Shown here: piece after piece, positions 23,844 through 36,798 of the stretch
Position numbering within the stretch: position 1 is the stretch's first letter
Layout of the letters: every line of letters starts with the position of its first letter
Source of the DNA: Conidiobolus incongruus B7586
Lineage: Eukaryota; Entomophthoromycota; Entomophthoromycetes; Entomophthorales; Conidiobolaceae
Direction of reading: 5' to 3'
Length of the DNA stretch: 43,418 nt
NCBI GenBank assembly: GCA_000697335.1
Contig: JNEM01015799.1
Location: 1-43,418 of the forward strand
Position numbers and translations under genes: made by a program
The notes under the pieces: generated by a model
Database searches by the model: none
Told to the model about the DNA's origin: nothing
The model's input: only the letters and a program-made list of their open reading frames with translations

Positions 23844-25860
23844 AAATATTATCAAAATAAGAATTATATAGGTTTAATGATGTAATGATTAAATAAACCT
23901 ATTTACGAATATTAAGTGCAATATTACCAAATTTTAATATGTAATTAGTAATATAATAAATTTTTAAACCAATAATATACCAATATTTTTCACAATTATA
24001 TTAATATTTTAAAAATTTGTACTATTTTGAAACTCAAATAGTTTGAATTTTATTTAATATTATTATATAAATTATATAATTTTCATATTATTAACCAAAA
24101 TATAAATTGTATTCAATTAAATATTTTCAAGTTATTATAAACAATTATAGAAATAAGGCTAAATTCAAATTCAAAAATAAAGTAGATATAGGATAAACAT
24201 TTAGAGAATGAATATAATATAAATTTTAATTGCTGAAAATGAAAATTGATATTGATCAAAATTAAAATATTAAGAATTTTGATACATTGAAATATTTAGT
24301 ATTTTCAACGATTATACAAATATTTTAGTACTAATAATATTAAATTACTTACAATTATATTAATAATTTGTAATACAAAATAATATTATTTAATGATAAA
24401 TGAATTACTAATATTTAATCCTCAAATTTATGATTAGATGTTTAATAACACATAATATGACAAATCTGTTGATTATCATCATGCCAACAGGATGATAAAT
24501 TTAACAATCTAAACTAATATAATTACCTCCTTCAATAATTAGTTTAAATAATAGAATATTATTTAATGATTCATTAGTAACTAAATTTCTATCTATTAAA
24601 AAGTAAAAGATTTGTTGAAATTTCAAATCCATTATATATATAATAATAACATATTTTAAATTTTATATCAAATTTCGGGATTAATAGAGTATTGATCGAA
24701 GGGAATAAAATATAGTCAATTACACAACTATACTAATCAATATTTGATTGATTGGATATCTTAGATAATTATCATATTAAAAAAACATAAATTATAATTA
24801 GTATAAACTTATTATTAACTATTGATATATTATTCAATTTAAAATTAATTTTTTAACTTTATATCATATTTATCCATTCTAAGTGATAATATTCCAGATA
24901 ACAATCATTAATATATCTATTAATATATCTAAAATCCATACATTTGATATTAAATTACCTCTTATTCCACAATACATCATTTTAAAAACAGGGGTAACAC
25001 ATTACAATTTCAATTACCTAATATATAATTTAAAATTGATAAACTATTTTAACAAAATTAACCAATTCTAATAAAATTTACAAGTTACCTCAAATCACCT
25101 AAAAATATAAATTTCGAATTATAAATTGCATGCATGAGTTATCTTCAATTCGAGTGAGAATGGATTCTTGTGTTCCCAACTATCAGGGATCTTCAACTAT
25201 TAATAAAACACATTATAATAGATCAAGTTTTAAGTCTGGGTTTAATTTCTGGTAATTTTCAAGTTTATGTGTTCTCAAGTTGAATTTAGTCAACCAGGTT
25301 AATTTAATTCAAAAAAATTGGTGATTTTTTTTTCAAAAGAATTGATGGTGTTTATAGTGATGTGTTGATGAATTTTTCTAAACCTTAGTTTTATATTAGG
25401 AGGAAATAAGTATCAGATCAATGATATATTAAAAAATTTTCAACGAAATAAAAATCAGTAATTATCATCCCTAAACCTAAAAAATTTCGCTAGATTTGCG
25501 AATTTCTAAGAAAATAATAGTTCTACGTTCTAGTCACTTAGCTAGAATTAGTCAGAATTCTGTTTCAATTGATAAAATTTTATACAAATTATTATTAAAG
25601 AGTAGGCAAAAAAATTAAGTTTAAAATTTTTATTTAAGAAAAGTATAAACAAATATATATTAAGTGTATATAAAAAATTTTAAAGATTGATTGATATGTT
25701 TATATCAAATGTATCATTTTTGAGAACGGCGTCATTTACAAATGGGGTAAGGGAGATTCATTAATAAATAATTAATTAATTACCGAGTGTGGTAGTGGTA
25801 GAAGTGTCTAGAATATCATGGGGGTGATATAAGACTTTGAAAAAATTTACAAGGGATTCT
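23844..25860. other. Intergenic region between convergent JmjC and Grainyhead genes
   Basis: About 2 kb without a convincing frame. An open stretch at 24883-25071 starts with a non-ATG codon and is Ile/Asn-rich, as expected by chance in AT-rich DNA. The part next to the Grainyhead stop (25740-25860) is richer in GC and is probably 3' UTR. Confidence 0.5.
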
Positions 25861-27585
25861 TTAGAATCGGAGTGTAATGTTGAGCATGCCTGATGATGGA
25901 TCTTGAGGTACTTCACACTCAACGAGAATGTCTTGCTCGTCTTCAAGGTTGGCAATGGTAGCATCGTCCATCTCAACTACATTGCCCTTCTTGTTAATGC
26001 GAGTAAGTGTGCCAATGGTGTTAGTGGGCACCTGTAATTTTTCAGCCAATTTGACTATGAGGTCAGAAATTTCTAACTTTTCCAAGTAAAGGGCACGGTA
26101 GACGCTCTCGTTGGCGAGCTTGATGTAGAGACAGAGGACCTTTCTGCGCTTGCGGAGGTGAGGAATGTAAGTCGGGTCAACATCGACAAGGTCGGGGAAA
26201 TCGCCTGCCAGTGCATCGAATTTGCGAGAGGTGATCTTGCCTGATTGCACCAGTTGGTCGACTTCGAGTTGGGGATCGGCGTCATCAGAGACAGGCATGT
26301 TGAACTCTTCGTCACCGTCGCCTACCTCGCCAGCGGGAGGGCATTCGGTGAAGTGGGTTACATTACTGACGGGAGCAAACATCATTAACAGGGGACTGGT
26401 ATCGGTAGTCTTGCCCTTCATCTTGTCCCATACCTTTTCCAAATGGCGCTGGTCATCTTTGTTCTTACGCTCAGCACCCTTGTCTCTGAATAACTTGACC
26501 TTACAGAAGCATTTTTCGGAGCGGTCAGGGAAGCTGGGATCCTTGGTGGTCATATGAATACGCATTGGGATACCCTTGACACCTTTGATGCGACTGAAGT
26601 CAGTAGAGAGACAGTTGAACTTGACGTAGATTTTGGCACCCTTTCTGCCGTTCCATTCGAAAGTTACTCTATCGAAACTCTTGGCATCTACATTCTTAAT
26701 ACCGGTGGATGCTGCTTTGTCTAAGACAATGGCCTTGGCGGATTTGGGAACAGGTTGCTGGCCCAGCCAGAAGCTCCAGTATGTACCAGCCATTCTGCGA
26801 TGATTTTCATCGTGGAACATGATTTTGATGGTACTAACAATATCACCATCGTATTTGTCATGATCACTCAACGAGATAGCGTAGTGCTGAGCTTTATTAA
26901 GATAGGTAAGCGATGATTCATCGATTCTCTGAGCAGCAGCAGTTTGAGCTTCAAGGACTACTTCATAGCGGAGGTTGGAGCTGACAGGAGCGTGAGTTGG
27001 AGCGAGAGCGGGAGGGGAGTTTGAAATGGGATGAATTGAGTATGAAGCATCGTTAGTAGCTTGAGAGTGAACAACGCTAGTGGGCTGATTGTGACTGGGA
27101 GGTGACTCCAAATGACTGGCAGGGTAAGACTGAGGTGTGATGAATCTGGGTTGTAGGGTAGTATATTCGGATTGTGAGCTGGACATAGAAATATGTGTGG
27201 GCATCTGAGAGTGTTGAGGATTTTGGTGATGATGAGAGAGATGGTTTGTGGGAGGGTAAGAGCCAACTTGAGGATGACCTAATAACTCATGTTGATGAGC
27301 AGGAGGCATCATGGCATTTTCATGTTTGATGGGATAATGATGAGCAGTTCTCTGATCATAGCTAGGGAACTGTGAGTGCATCAAATGATAGTTGCTGGCC
27401 ATATTTTGACCAGGGTAAGTGAATGTATTATGAGCAGAGCTAAAGAGAATAATGATTAATCAGATGAAGAGGAGCAAATAGGATGAGTCAACTTACTGAG
27501 AATCTCTGTTATGAGCGGAAACATGGTGCTCAGAATGATGAGAGCCAGAGTTGTTGGCTGATGAGACTGGTGGATGATAAGACAT
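25861..27585 (-). CDS. Grainyhead/CP2-family transcription factor
   Basis: Exons 27585-27497 and 27439-25861, over a 57-base intron, give 555 residues. A His/Ser/Pro/Gln-rich N-terminal region (1-185) is followed by a CP2 DNA-binding domain at about 185-372 (R-Y-E-V-V-L-E-A-Q ... F-C-K-V-K-L-F-R-D-K-G-A-E-R-K). A C-terminal ubiquitin-like dimerisation domain runs at about 463-545. The last two make this a Grainyhead/CP2 protein of the p53-like fold. In animals these factors control epithelial barriers, and in Neurospora the homologue acts in cell-wall remodelling during conidial separation. The upstream exon is accepted because it is in frame and carries the same His/Ser-rich composition; M43 is the alternative start. 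The gene has a long ATG-free leader and a large upstream region. Confidence 0.92.
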
Positions 27586-28179
27586 GTTAATGTATGCTAA
27601 TAACAATGACTAATTTGACTAAACGAGCAGATAATTGAAAGGGAAAGTAGTTGATCAAAGTAGCGGATTGATCAACAGGTACTGAACAAAGTTAAGCAGG
27701 TTGTCAGGAGGAAACACTTGGATCAATACAACAGTAAATAAACTGGATAAGAACTGAGAATTGTTTAGTTAATTTAGAACCGGTGATAACCTTTTAGAAG
27801 AGTGGATTAGAGAAAAGCCGGTAAAGTTAAAGAATCAGGAGAAAAACACAAATATCAGGTTCGAATGATAAACAACTCCAGGCAGATTAATCAATCGATA
27901 CTTACAGAAGCTATGGGGACAGCTTAAAGAAATGAAGTGGTAGAGAATTAGGTGACAAGGATCTGAAAAATGGAGATCAAACTAGTCAACTTTGTTCGTT
28001 GAACAGGATTGTGAAAGGAAACTGTACAATGAAGAATACCAATTGGTAACCAAGTTTAAAACTGGAATGCTGATGGATACCCGTCAAGGTATTTATATGA
28101 AATCTTGCGCCTTTCCCCAAAGCTTGATGTTTTATGAGAAAATTAAAAGTCTAGAGGGCGGGTGTTAACTGTTGATTGG
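27586..28179 (-). promoter_or_regulatory. Probable long 5' leader of the Grainyhead gene, with ATG-free sense strand
   Basis: On the transcribed (minus) strand there is no ATG in these 594 bases, whereas the plus strand has about ten. The sense strand is also pyrimidine-rich. A TATAAAT lies at 28097-28091, which could set a start of transcription shortly downstream. A GTAAGTAT donor-like site at about 27905 and acceptor-like ATTCTCAG at about 27755 could bound a leader intron. A Grainyhead-type site, AACCGGT, lies at 27778-27784 and a related AGCCGGT at 27816-27822. The extent is inferred from the ATG gap alone. Confidence 0.5.
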
Positions 28180-28500
28180 CCATAATCAGCTGAAAAGGTC
28201 CCATCACCACTGACCAATCATACCGCAGTAAATTTGAATTATGCTATTTCCAATCACAGAAACAATCAAATAGTCCGATATCATCAACTAATGTGAGAGT
28301 AGTTTCAGCGTATAAACAATATATTTGGCGAAATTAAATCAATTGGGATTGGATTAGGGTAACACTATTCTCTCCAATTTTATTGCTAATAAAATTAGGG
28401 CAAATTAACTGTAAAGCAAATTGATTGGTGCAAGCTTAAGGAAAAATTTCAAGGGAGGAGGCGGGGGGATGGATCTGTTCCTGTTACGTCATTTGATTGG
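28173..28500. promoter_or_regulatory. CCAAT-box cluster with CRE-like site upstream of the Grainyhead gene
   Basis: Six CCAAT/ATTGG motifs lie at 28173-28179, 28214-28220, 28250-28256, 28347-28352, 28422-28428 and 28494-28500; five of them extend to CCAATCA or its complement TGATTGG. Near the distal end are a G-rich patch (about 28452-28470) and TTACGTCA (28484-28491), a bZIP/ATF-type site. The local GC is well above that of the desert beyond. Promoter role is inference. Confidence 0.45.
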
Positions 28501-31500
28501 TAAGATTTAATTTGAGAGATTAGACTTTGTGACATATTACCTGCAATCAAATTCAATGGAGAAGGCGTCAAATTAATATGAGGTGAAGTTAGATATATTA
28601 GATTATAAGTATTGGAGAGCTATTCAATGTATTTTATGTATCCAAATTCAATGGTACTAATTTGTACGACTCGCCCATGTTAACCATATAATAAATCTTA
28701 TATTACCAGTCAATAAAATTTCGAGTTACACACAAAATTTCAGATGGATTTCGAATTGACCACGAGACGCAATTGATATGAAAATTGATATAATTTTTAA
28801 TTCAAAATTACCACTTTTAATCATAGCTAGTTACTATGGATACGCTATTGATAAGGAGCTGAATGATTGAGATTTCTTATTGAATCATATGTGGAATGAA
28901 ACAATAAATCGAATCATATGAATCCATTAGGATTCTGAAACATTGTTTTGAACTAAATTTCAACTCCAAACATACTAGTATCAGTCATATTAATATTTTT
29001 TAGAGGCAGCTTGTCAGCTTATAACTACCAATTTATCTATATGTGAGTCATTGATTGTTATAAATAAATCCAAATACTCGCTACAAGCTCTGAAATTAGT
29101 AAAATGAATAAAACATTAAGTATTTTAATTCGATATGCATAAGAAAAACTCCTATTATTATTCGCTCAATTTATCCCCCCAAAAAACTACACTTAAATCC
29201 CACTACCTCCTTGTTTTAAATTTTAATTCTACCCAATATATTTCGTAAATATATTTTAAATTTAAACCAATACTTTAAAAATAAAATATTCATTTTTGAA
29301 TATAATTAATTAAAAGTTCTATGATAGTTTTTCTATATTAAGAAATCTTGATAACTAATCATATTGATGATGATGCAAGGTAAAAATATCATTTTATTCC
29401 ATTTATTTATATATTAAATATTCTGATGGATATTGTATATAAAATCATAACTCAATTACTATCACTATTAAGGAGGTATTGACCATTGTTTAAAACACAT
29501 ATGGAGAAATAATTTTAGGGAGTGAGGGGGAATTAACAAGGAAATATTATCTATTTAAATCACTGAATCTGAATAATGACTGGATGTTTAGTACTTTTAT
29601 AAAGGTTTATTTTGTTTTCCAAGGCAATCATTACCTCATTGTTGGATGGAATCCAAAATGGAGGAGAGTAAATGCTCATATTTGCATTGATATGATTTAA
29701 AGTTAATGGTGCCTACTGATTTTAGAAGGTCTCAATCTGAGATTCAGTATGAAAATAGTAATTTTGACTACCTATTACGTTTAAATTATATTTATTATTT
29801 ATTATTTATTATTTACTTTAAAATTTTAAAAGGAAATATAATTTTTAAATAAAAATAATATAGTCATTTATCTTAAATAAGATTAGTGGAATAATTTAGT
29901 AAATATAGGATGAAATTAAAAATAATATTCATTTAATTTCAGATATTGGTTAAAATATTATTAACAAGTATTTCTGGCTATTAATATTAATAATTGAAAT
30001 CTCGATAATTAAAACAAATTAAATAAAGACAAATATTTAGATGATTACTTTAGTGACTAGTGATAACTTGGAAATACAAGCTAAATGATGAATTACAAAG
30101 TATCTTAATATCAAGTTTGATAACTAGCATTTTTAAATATATTAAATACTGGTATGTTTTAAATTTATAATATTTAAGTATAATAAGTTGAATAGTGAGG
30201 AAGCTTTTTTATTGTGGATTTGCGAATATTCACTAAATCAGCGAATCTTCAATAAAATTAGGCCAAAAGTATTTTATTGAAATAGAATTCTGAAATATCT
30301 TTCAACTGTTTTTTAAAAAGGTCTAATTTGGTTATTATTTATTTTACTCTGAATGATAGTTGATTTCTAGTGGATAGTATAAAAAATCAATTTCTGCATC
30401 GGATGATACTACATTAGCAGTTAGCGAATTATTAAACACCATCAATCACCTATCATTTTATTTATTTGACGCCCAAAATATATTGTACTTATAAAATTAT
30501 TTGGAATTTATAAATTCACTTGATTTTTGATCAATATTTTAAGGGCTCTGCATATTATAACTTGACGGGGAATTATTTTAATTAGATCTACTCAATCCAT
30601 CAAATCCAATCTCAATTACACATTACTGTCAAAATTGATAAATTCTGCAATTTAATCAACTATAACTTATCTAACGGACAATACCTGCTTATTCAATATG
30701 TTGAATATTGAATAAGATGGTTTGTTATGTGATTATACTGGATAATATATTTATATTAAACAATATACACTAGTTATAATTAATATCCTGATAAATTAAA
30801 CCCATTATAATTATTTTCATTATTATGATAATTATCAATCCGATTAATTTATTAACCAAAGCCCAATAATTAAACATATAAAGTGGTTTTGATATAAAAT
30901 TTATGAACGGAGATATAATAAATTATGCTCAAGTTATTAACTCTTTTAGTAAAGCATTAGTAATTTCAGTAAATAAGTTTAATGATTTTGGTGACTATAT
31001 TGGCAAAAAAAATTGGCCAAGCTATATTTTGATTTGATTATAATTATGGTTGCATTGATGGGATAATGATTTTACTAAATTGGAGTTTTGAGGTAATAGT
31101 ATTTGCTTAATTTTTTTTACCGAGCTATCAATTATATTCATATCCTCATTTATATTGTAGCTAAAAGATCATTTTTGGAGCATTTTTGGCTTATATCAAT
31201 AATGGCCAAATAATTTTCAATTAATTTAATGGTTTTTACATTATCACAATTGAGGATATGGGCTTATGATCTTGATAATGAATGCCATATGTTTTCATGA
31301 TACATATTTTTTAACATTATCTTGAATATTTTATATTAAAATACTAAATTATCACTTAAAACAACCTGTAATATAATATTTGATGGTTTGACATTATTAA
31401 TTGATGTCAAAAATTTTATATCAATACTTTTGAACCTCCATTTAAGATATCATTAGTTAACTAAAAATTATATATTAAAATTTGATAAATATAAAAATTT

Positions 31501-34500
31501 CAAACGTCATAACTCTTATATTTTATTAAATATTATAATTACTATTAATTGCCATTAAATATTTTTTAGCGAAAAATTAAAATACTATTATCAATCAAAT
31601 TGTTGTTATACTATTCATATTATTGGCTAAAGTTTTGCAAATATTAAATATTAAACCTTATAATAATGAAATAAACAAGCTTTGAATGGTATCTAAGACA
31701 TAAAATGAATAAAATACTATTTTTAATCTTTGTTTAATAAAGTAAACTTTATAATTAATCAATTTATTATTAAATTGAAAAATTTAAACAAAAATATTAA
31801 TTAATTAATTAATTAATTTCAATAATTCGAAATTATAAATTTTTATATTTATTCTAGATCACTGATCTTCAATATTATATAAAAAACCGCTGATAAATAT
31901 GACAGCATGGATTTAATTAAATTAGCATGCTATAATTTTTAACCATCATTTTGAAACAGATATATTGCACAGTATTTTCAGTTATTTTAATAAAAATTAA
32001 ACAAATTTCTCCAATAGAAGTAACATGTTAAAACTTATATTTGGTTTGGACATGCTAATAAAAGCATTCTATACCTGTCAATTCACTATTGAAATTAACA
32101 AAAATTACATATATACTGTTATTTTTAGATTACTATTAGTTAGTCTTTGGTAGTATAAACTGTACTTTGATGCCAATGATAATATTTTCCAAATATTTAA
32201 TTCTTATATATAATTAGCATTGATTCCCACATATGATTTTTGACCTATATATCAAATATAAAATATTCAGAAGTGTTAATAGTACTAATTATATGAATTA
32301 TCAGTAAATTAGAATTAATTGATATTTCAACATAGTAATTATATCCAATAATAATAAAATTTTAATAAATTTTTATGTTAAATTACATATCAATTAACTA
32401 ATAGTTAAAGTTGGATATATATTATAAAGTTATTATTGATCATCAAAATTATTAACACCATGGTATATTTATTACATTCATTTAAAATAATAAATAGGAC
32501 TTTATTAATGACATATCTAATCTTTAAATTTAATTAATTGAATTATAGCTATTTTAATCATTATTTTATATAATAACCAAAATACTATATTGAATACTAG
32601 TAATATATTTAGTTAATAGGAATATTATAATAGATCAATCATACTAGTATAAGTTTTAAAGGAAAACTATTAAAAGTATAAATTATAATATAATTTTTGT
32701 CCAGTTAACATAAATATAAGATTATACACGTTACCAATGATTTTGAATTTGGTAATCACCAAAATATATTAATATTCATATATTTCAATTATTGGATTAG
32801 CAATATTAAGGTTTTTATATTCAATCATGACCTAAATATAGTTTAAAAAATCATTGTGGATAGTTAACTTTTATTATTAAAATCTATCTCAGTTAACTAG
32901 TGTTCAAATTTTATGAATCTTTTTGAAAACCCAAATTACTACTATACATCTAATTTAAATTTTTATAATCTTAATTCTGAATTCTATTGTATATAAATTA
33001 TAAAATATCAATCCATAATACATAAAAACCAAGCATGCATTGAATAATTTACATTCGGTGTATTATAATTTTTGTATTAAATTCAATTTGATCCAATTTG
33101 ACCTGGAGTAATTCAAAATAAACTGTAAAGTTTGAAATCACAGTATATATTAATAATTTAATAATATTTTATTGAAATTTTAAAATTTTCAATATTTATT
33201 TATTGAAAACGTTACTTTTTTATGATTTCAATTTGGTATTATATAACATAAAGAAATATTGTTTCACCTGATTTATTCATTATACAATACATTCTTGAAA
33301 TTACTTTGTATATATGTATTTTTAAGCTTGTGTAAATCTAAAAAATTAATGATATATTATACAATCATATTATTCCACTCATCTATATACCTTGTTTTAT
33401 AACGACTTAAAAAATTATTATATCTAATATATTCCTATTTGCCGATATAATATATTAAATAAAATATGCAAAATAATGAAATTCGAGTGTTAATTTTTGT
33501 TCCAGATCAACCCAAGTAAATAGCAAGATGTAAGAAAAATTTTATAACAGAAAATAATGTTAACTTAAACTTGATGTTAAATATAATTGGTAATTGATTT
33601 GATGTGATTAATTTAATTTAATATCTCAGTATTGAAAATTCAGCTGTTATAATCAAATGAGATATATTTTGTTAAATAATATTTAAATTATAATAATAAC
33701 CAAATAAAGTATTTCAGTTATTTATTAGCAAAAATCATTAAATTAATATTTTAATATATCATAATCAATCAATGAAATTAATCTTTGGGGTAATTATTGG
33801 AATTTTATTAAAAATATTAAAGATTTTGAAATTTTTAAAAATTATTTAGCATATCAGTTAACGTCAAGAAATAAATATTACATAGAATAAAATTACTTTA
33901 TATGATTTAAACTCATTAATACACTTATACTTGATAGCAATTTTCGAATGTTAGCTCATTTTCCTTGAGATAATTTTTAATTTTTAAATTGGCTGAACAT
34001 CTCTCATTTTATTAAGCAAAATCACTTTAATTATTTACTATTTTCATAAAATGTTAAATCAGTATAATAATAAATTTTTTATATTAATTTATAAAACTAA
34101 ACATTAAGGGATTTTTAACATAAAAATATTTTTTAGTTAAAACATATTAAAGTTTTGAATATTTTATATCCTAAATAATTCAAAAATATGAGAGATTATA
34201 ATAATGAGCAAATATCTGATATAAGCTATTTGAATTATAAATTCATAATTTTACAATTAAATCAATGATTTTGTTTATATTACTATTAATTAATTATATT
34301 TTTAATAATATATACGAAAAGTTTCAAAACATTTTATCTAGTATTTATTGGATAGCATATAATGTAATATACATCAGATAAATATGTTAAAATTTTGAAT
34401 ACCATTTGATCGTTGAATCTAAAATTCTGCAGAGTATGCTTTAATTTTCACAATATTCATATTAAGAATTTCAATATCTAGATTGTTAAATAAATTAATA

Positions 34501-35022
34501 AACATTAAAACATAATATAAGGATGATTAAATCATTTATTGAATCAAAACATCTCAAATATATTGATCTTTAATTTTAATTCCATTTTTTAAATTCAAAA
34601 AAAATATATTAATGAACATGCTTGATCTAATTTAATTATCATAAATATGATTAGCAATTTTCTTTTTCTAAGAATCATTTATTATAATATATTAATTGAT
34701 ATTGAATGTAAGGTTTTATAAAATCATTGATTTAGTCAATTTCAAAAATTAAAACTACCAGAATATAATCACCTTAAACAATATAAATTTAGATACTAAT
34801 TATATGCTATTAAGTGTTGTTTCATTTCTTCAATGAATTTAAAAATTGTAAAGTTTTTACTGGTCAAACGATCCCATAAATTGAGTTTTAATAAATTAGT
34901 TATAAATATTATTTTAAAGAAAATATTTGGATCAAAGTACCATTTCCAACTATAGTGGGGTTAGGTAATATATTGAAGCACGTTAATTTCTTTCAACAGC
35001 ATTTTGCTAAAACAACAAAACA
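28501..35022. other. Gene desert of about 6.5 kb
   Basis: AT-rich throughout, with no ORF of note in the six frames and no tRNA or terminal-repeat structure that I can see. Simple repeats include a (TTAA)n run at about 31799-31816. Two stretches with G-C-G-A-A-T-type words (about 30210-30250, and about 25495-25510 in the preceding intergenic region) look loosely alike but not enough to call a repeat family. Confidence 0.5.
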
Positions 35023-35284
35023 ATGACTCCACGTAGTATTAGAATTCGTAGAAAATTTAGCGAATTTATCCACAACACGATTGTAGAAATGGAAAACAGG
35101 CTTAATTAATTTTGAACAAAAGTATACAGAAATATTTAATCTATTATTCTATAGTTTGACTAACAATGTTGATCTCAATAACTTAATAGACAAACTATAT
35201 TGTAAATTTGATCTTAACAATGAACAATTGCGTCCAGAGCTCTTTGAGCTTATTTCAAATAAGATTGAAAGTAATAAAGATATT
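35023..35284 (+). CDS. Possible small protein gene of unknown function
   Basis: An ATG at 35023 opens 28 codons rich in Arg, Ile and Glu. From about 35102 a different frame is open to a stop near 35308 and encodes a charged, helical-looking stretch of about 65 residues (E-Q-K-Y-T-E-I-F-N-L-L ... E-L-F-E-L-I-S-N-K-I-E). A 66-base GT-AG intron (35033-35098, weak donor) would join a ten-base first exon to that second frame; otherwise the two frames would need a shift. The GC content and amino acid make-up are more gene-like than the flanks. I do not recognise the family. The call rests on composition only. Confidence 0.3.
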
Positions 35285-35462
35285 ATATCTCAATTCCAGA
35301 ATGGATAAAATAAATACAAGATCAAATACAGTAATATATTTGGGTTATTTTTTAATCAGCTGAAATGTTGAAAGAAATAAATTAAATATATTACTAACCC
35401 CAGTATACTACTAAATATTTGGATCAAGTAATATTGAACTAACAATTTACTAATTTAAAAAA

Positions 35463-36798
35463 ATGACTACTCCTATTTTAATTAAGCCCTTGCCCGAAGC
35501 TTGGGATGCCAATGCCAACAAGACTGTCAAAGCTACCATTTCTGGTATTATCTTATAATAATTTGATAATTTAATTTTTCTTTTTTATTAATTGAATATT
35601 TTTTATAGCTCCCAAGTCAAAACTCTTAGAACCCGTCTCCAAGAATTTCCAAGGCTTCATCCGTAGAAAGTTCCACAATCGTTCATTTGACGAAGACGAA
35701 AGAATCCAATCCCAAATCAGTTTGGCCAATACACCCATCGAAGATGTCTTATCTGAAGATGAAGAAGAATCTCCCGAATTACTCAGATCTGATCCCAAGG
35801 ACTGGAAGGATCAAGATCACTATGCTGTCATGGGTTTGTCCAAGTACCGTTACAAGGCTACTGAAGATCAGATCCACCGTGCTTTCCGTAAGAAGGTTTT
35901 GAAGCATCATCCTGATAAGAAGGCTTCCAGTGGTAATGCCAATGATGACTCCTTCTTCAAGTGTGTCCAAAAGGCCTATGAAATCTTGACCAACCCCGAA
36001 AAACGTCGCCAATTCGATTCTGTCGATCCCGAAATCCCTGATACTATTCCCAGTGCCAAGGCTGAAGGTACCTTCTTCGAACTCTGGGCCCCCGTCTTCG
36101 AAAGAGAAGGCCGTTTCTCCAAGATTCAACCCGTCCCTTCCTTAGGTGACGACAACAGCACTCGTGAAGAAGTTGAGCACTTCTACGATTTCTTCTTCAA
36201 CTTGGACTCATGGAGAACTTTCGAATATCTCGACGAAAAGGACACTGAAGGTGTTGACAACAGAGATGACAAGCGTTACTTGGATCGTAAGAACAAGGCC
36301 GAAAGAGCCCGTAGAAAGAAGGAAGACAATGCCCGTCTCCGCAAGTTGGTTGAAACCGCCATGGAACGCGATCACCGTATCCAACGCTTCAAGCAAGAAG
36401 AACGTGCCAGACGTAACGCTAAGCGTTTGGCCAAGGAAGCTGAAGAAAAGGCTGCTGCTGAAGAAAAGGCTCGCAAGGAAGAAGAAGAACGTATTGCCCG
36501 TGAAAAGGCCGAAAAGGAAGCCAAGGAACAAGCTGCCGCCGCCAAGAAGGACAAGGAAAAGGAAAAGAAACTCATTCGTAAGGAAAAGAAGGCCATTAAG
36601 GAAATCATGGTCGAAGCCAACTACTTCCTCTCCGGTGATGTCCAACCCGATCAACTTGAAGCCCAGCTCTCCAAGTTGGATCAATTGTTCGAAAAGTTCG
36701 ACTCTTCCGCTGACTACACTAACTTCAAGACCAAGATTACTGCTGCCGTCGCCGCTGGTAACGCTGGTGAAGTTTTTGAACAAGCTTTGTCTGCTTAA
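35463..36798 (+). CDS. ZUO1: Zuotin, ribosome-associated J-domain protein
   Basis: Exons 35463-35544 and 35609-36798 give 423 residues (yeast Zuo1 has 433). With Ssz1 it forms the ribosome-associated complex that stimulates Hsp70 Ssb on nascent chains. The J domain is at about 90-160 with H-P-D at 128-130, preceded by the family's D-W-K-D-Q-D-H-Y-A-V-M-G-L. The zuotin homology domain (F-F-E-L-W-A-P-V-F-E-R-E-G-R-F) and a very long charged helix rich in Ala, Glu, Lys and Arg (about 230-355), which binds rRNA, follow. The C-terminus is a short helical bundle, with no SANT repeats, as in yeasts and unlike animal MPP11. Codon use is strongly biased (Lys almost always AAG), which explains a long antisense open frame. 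Confidence 0.95.

Noticed and set aside
24883-25071. 62-codon open frame between the JmjC and Grainyhead genes
   Set aside because: It has a non-ATG start and an Ile/Asn/Leu-rich composition expected of AT-rich noncoding DNA.
25776-25860. Continuation of the Grainyhead gene past its stop in another frame
   Set aside because: The reading frame of the gene ends at 25861-25863 after a complete dimerisation domain. The extra open frame is out of phase and has no splice support; the higher GC fits a 3' UTR.
36208-36783. 191-codon antisense open frame inside zuotin
   Set aside because: It arises because zuotin uses few codons whose complement is a stop, and it encodes a repetitive Leu/Phe-rich chain. 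The sense strand has a complete, recognised protein.
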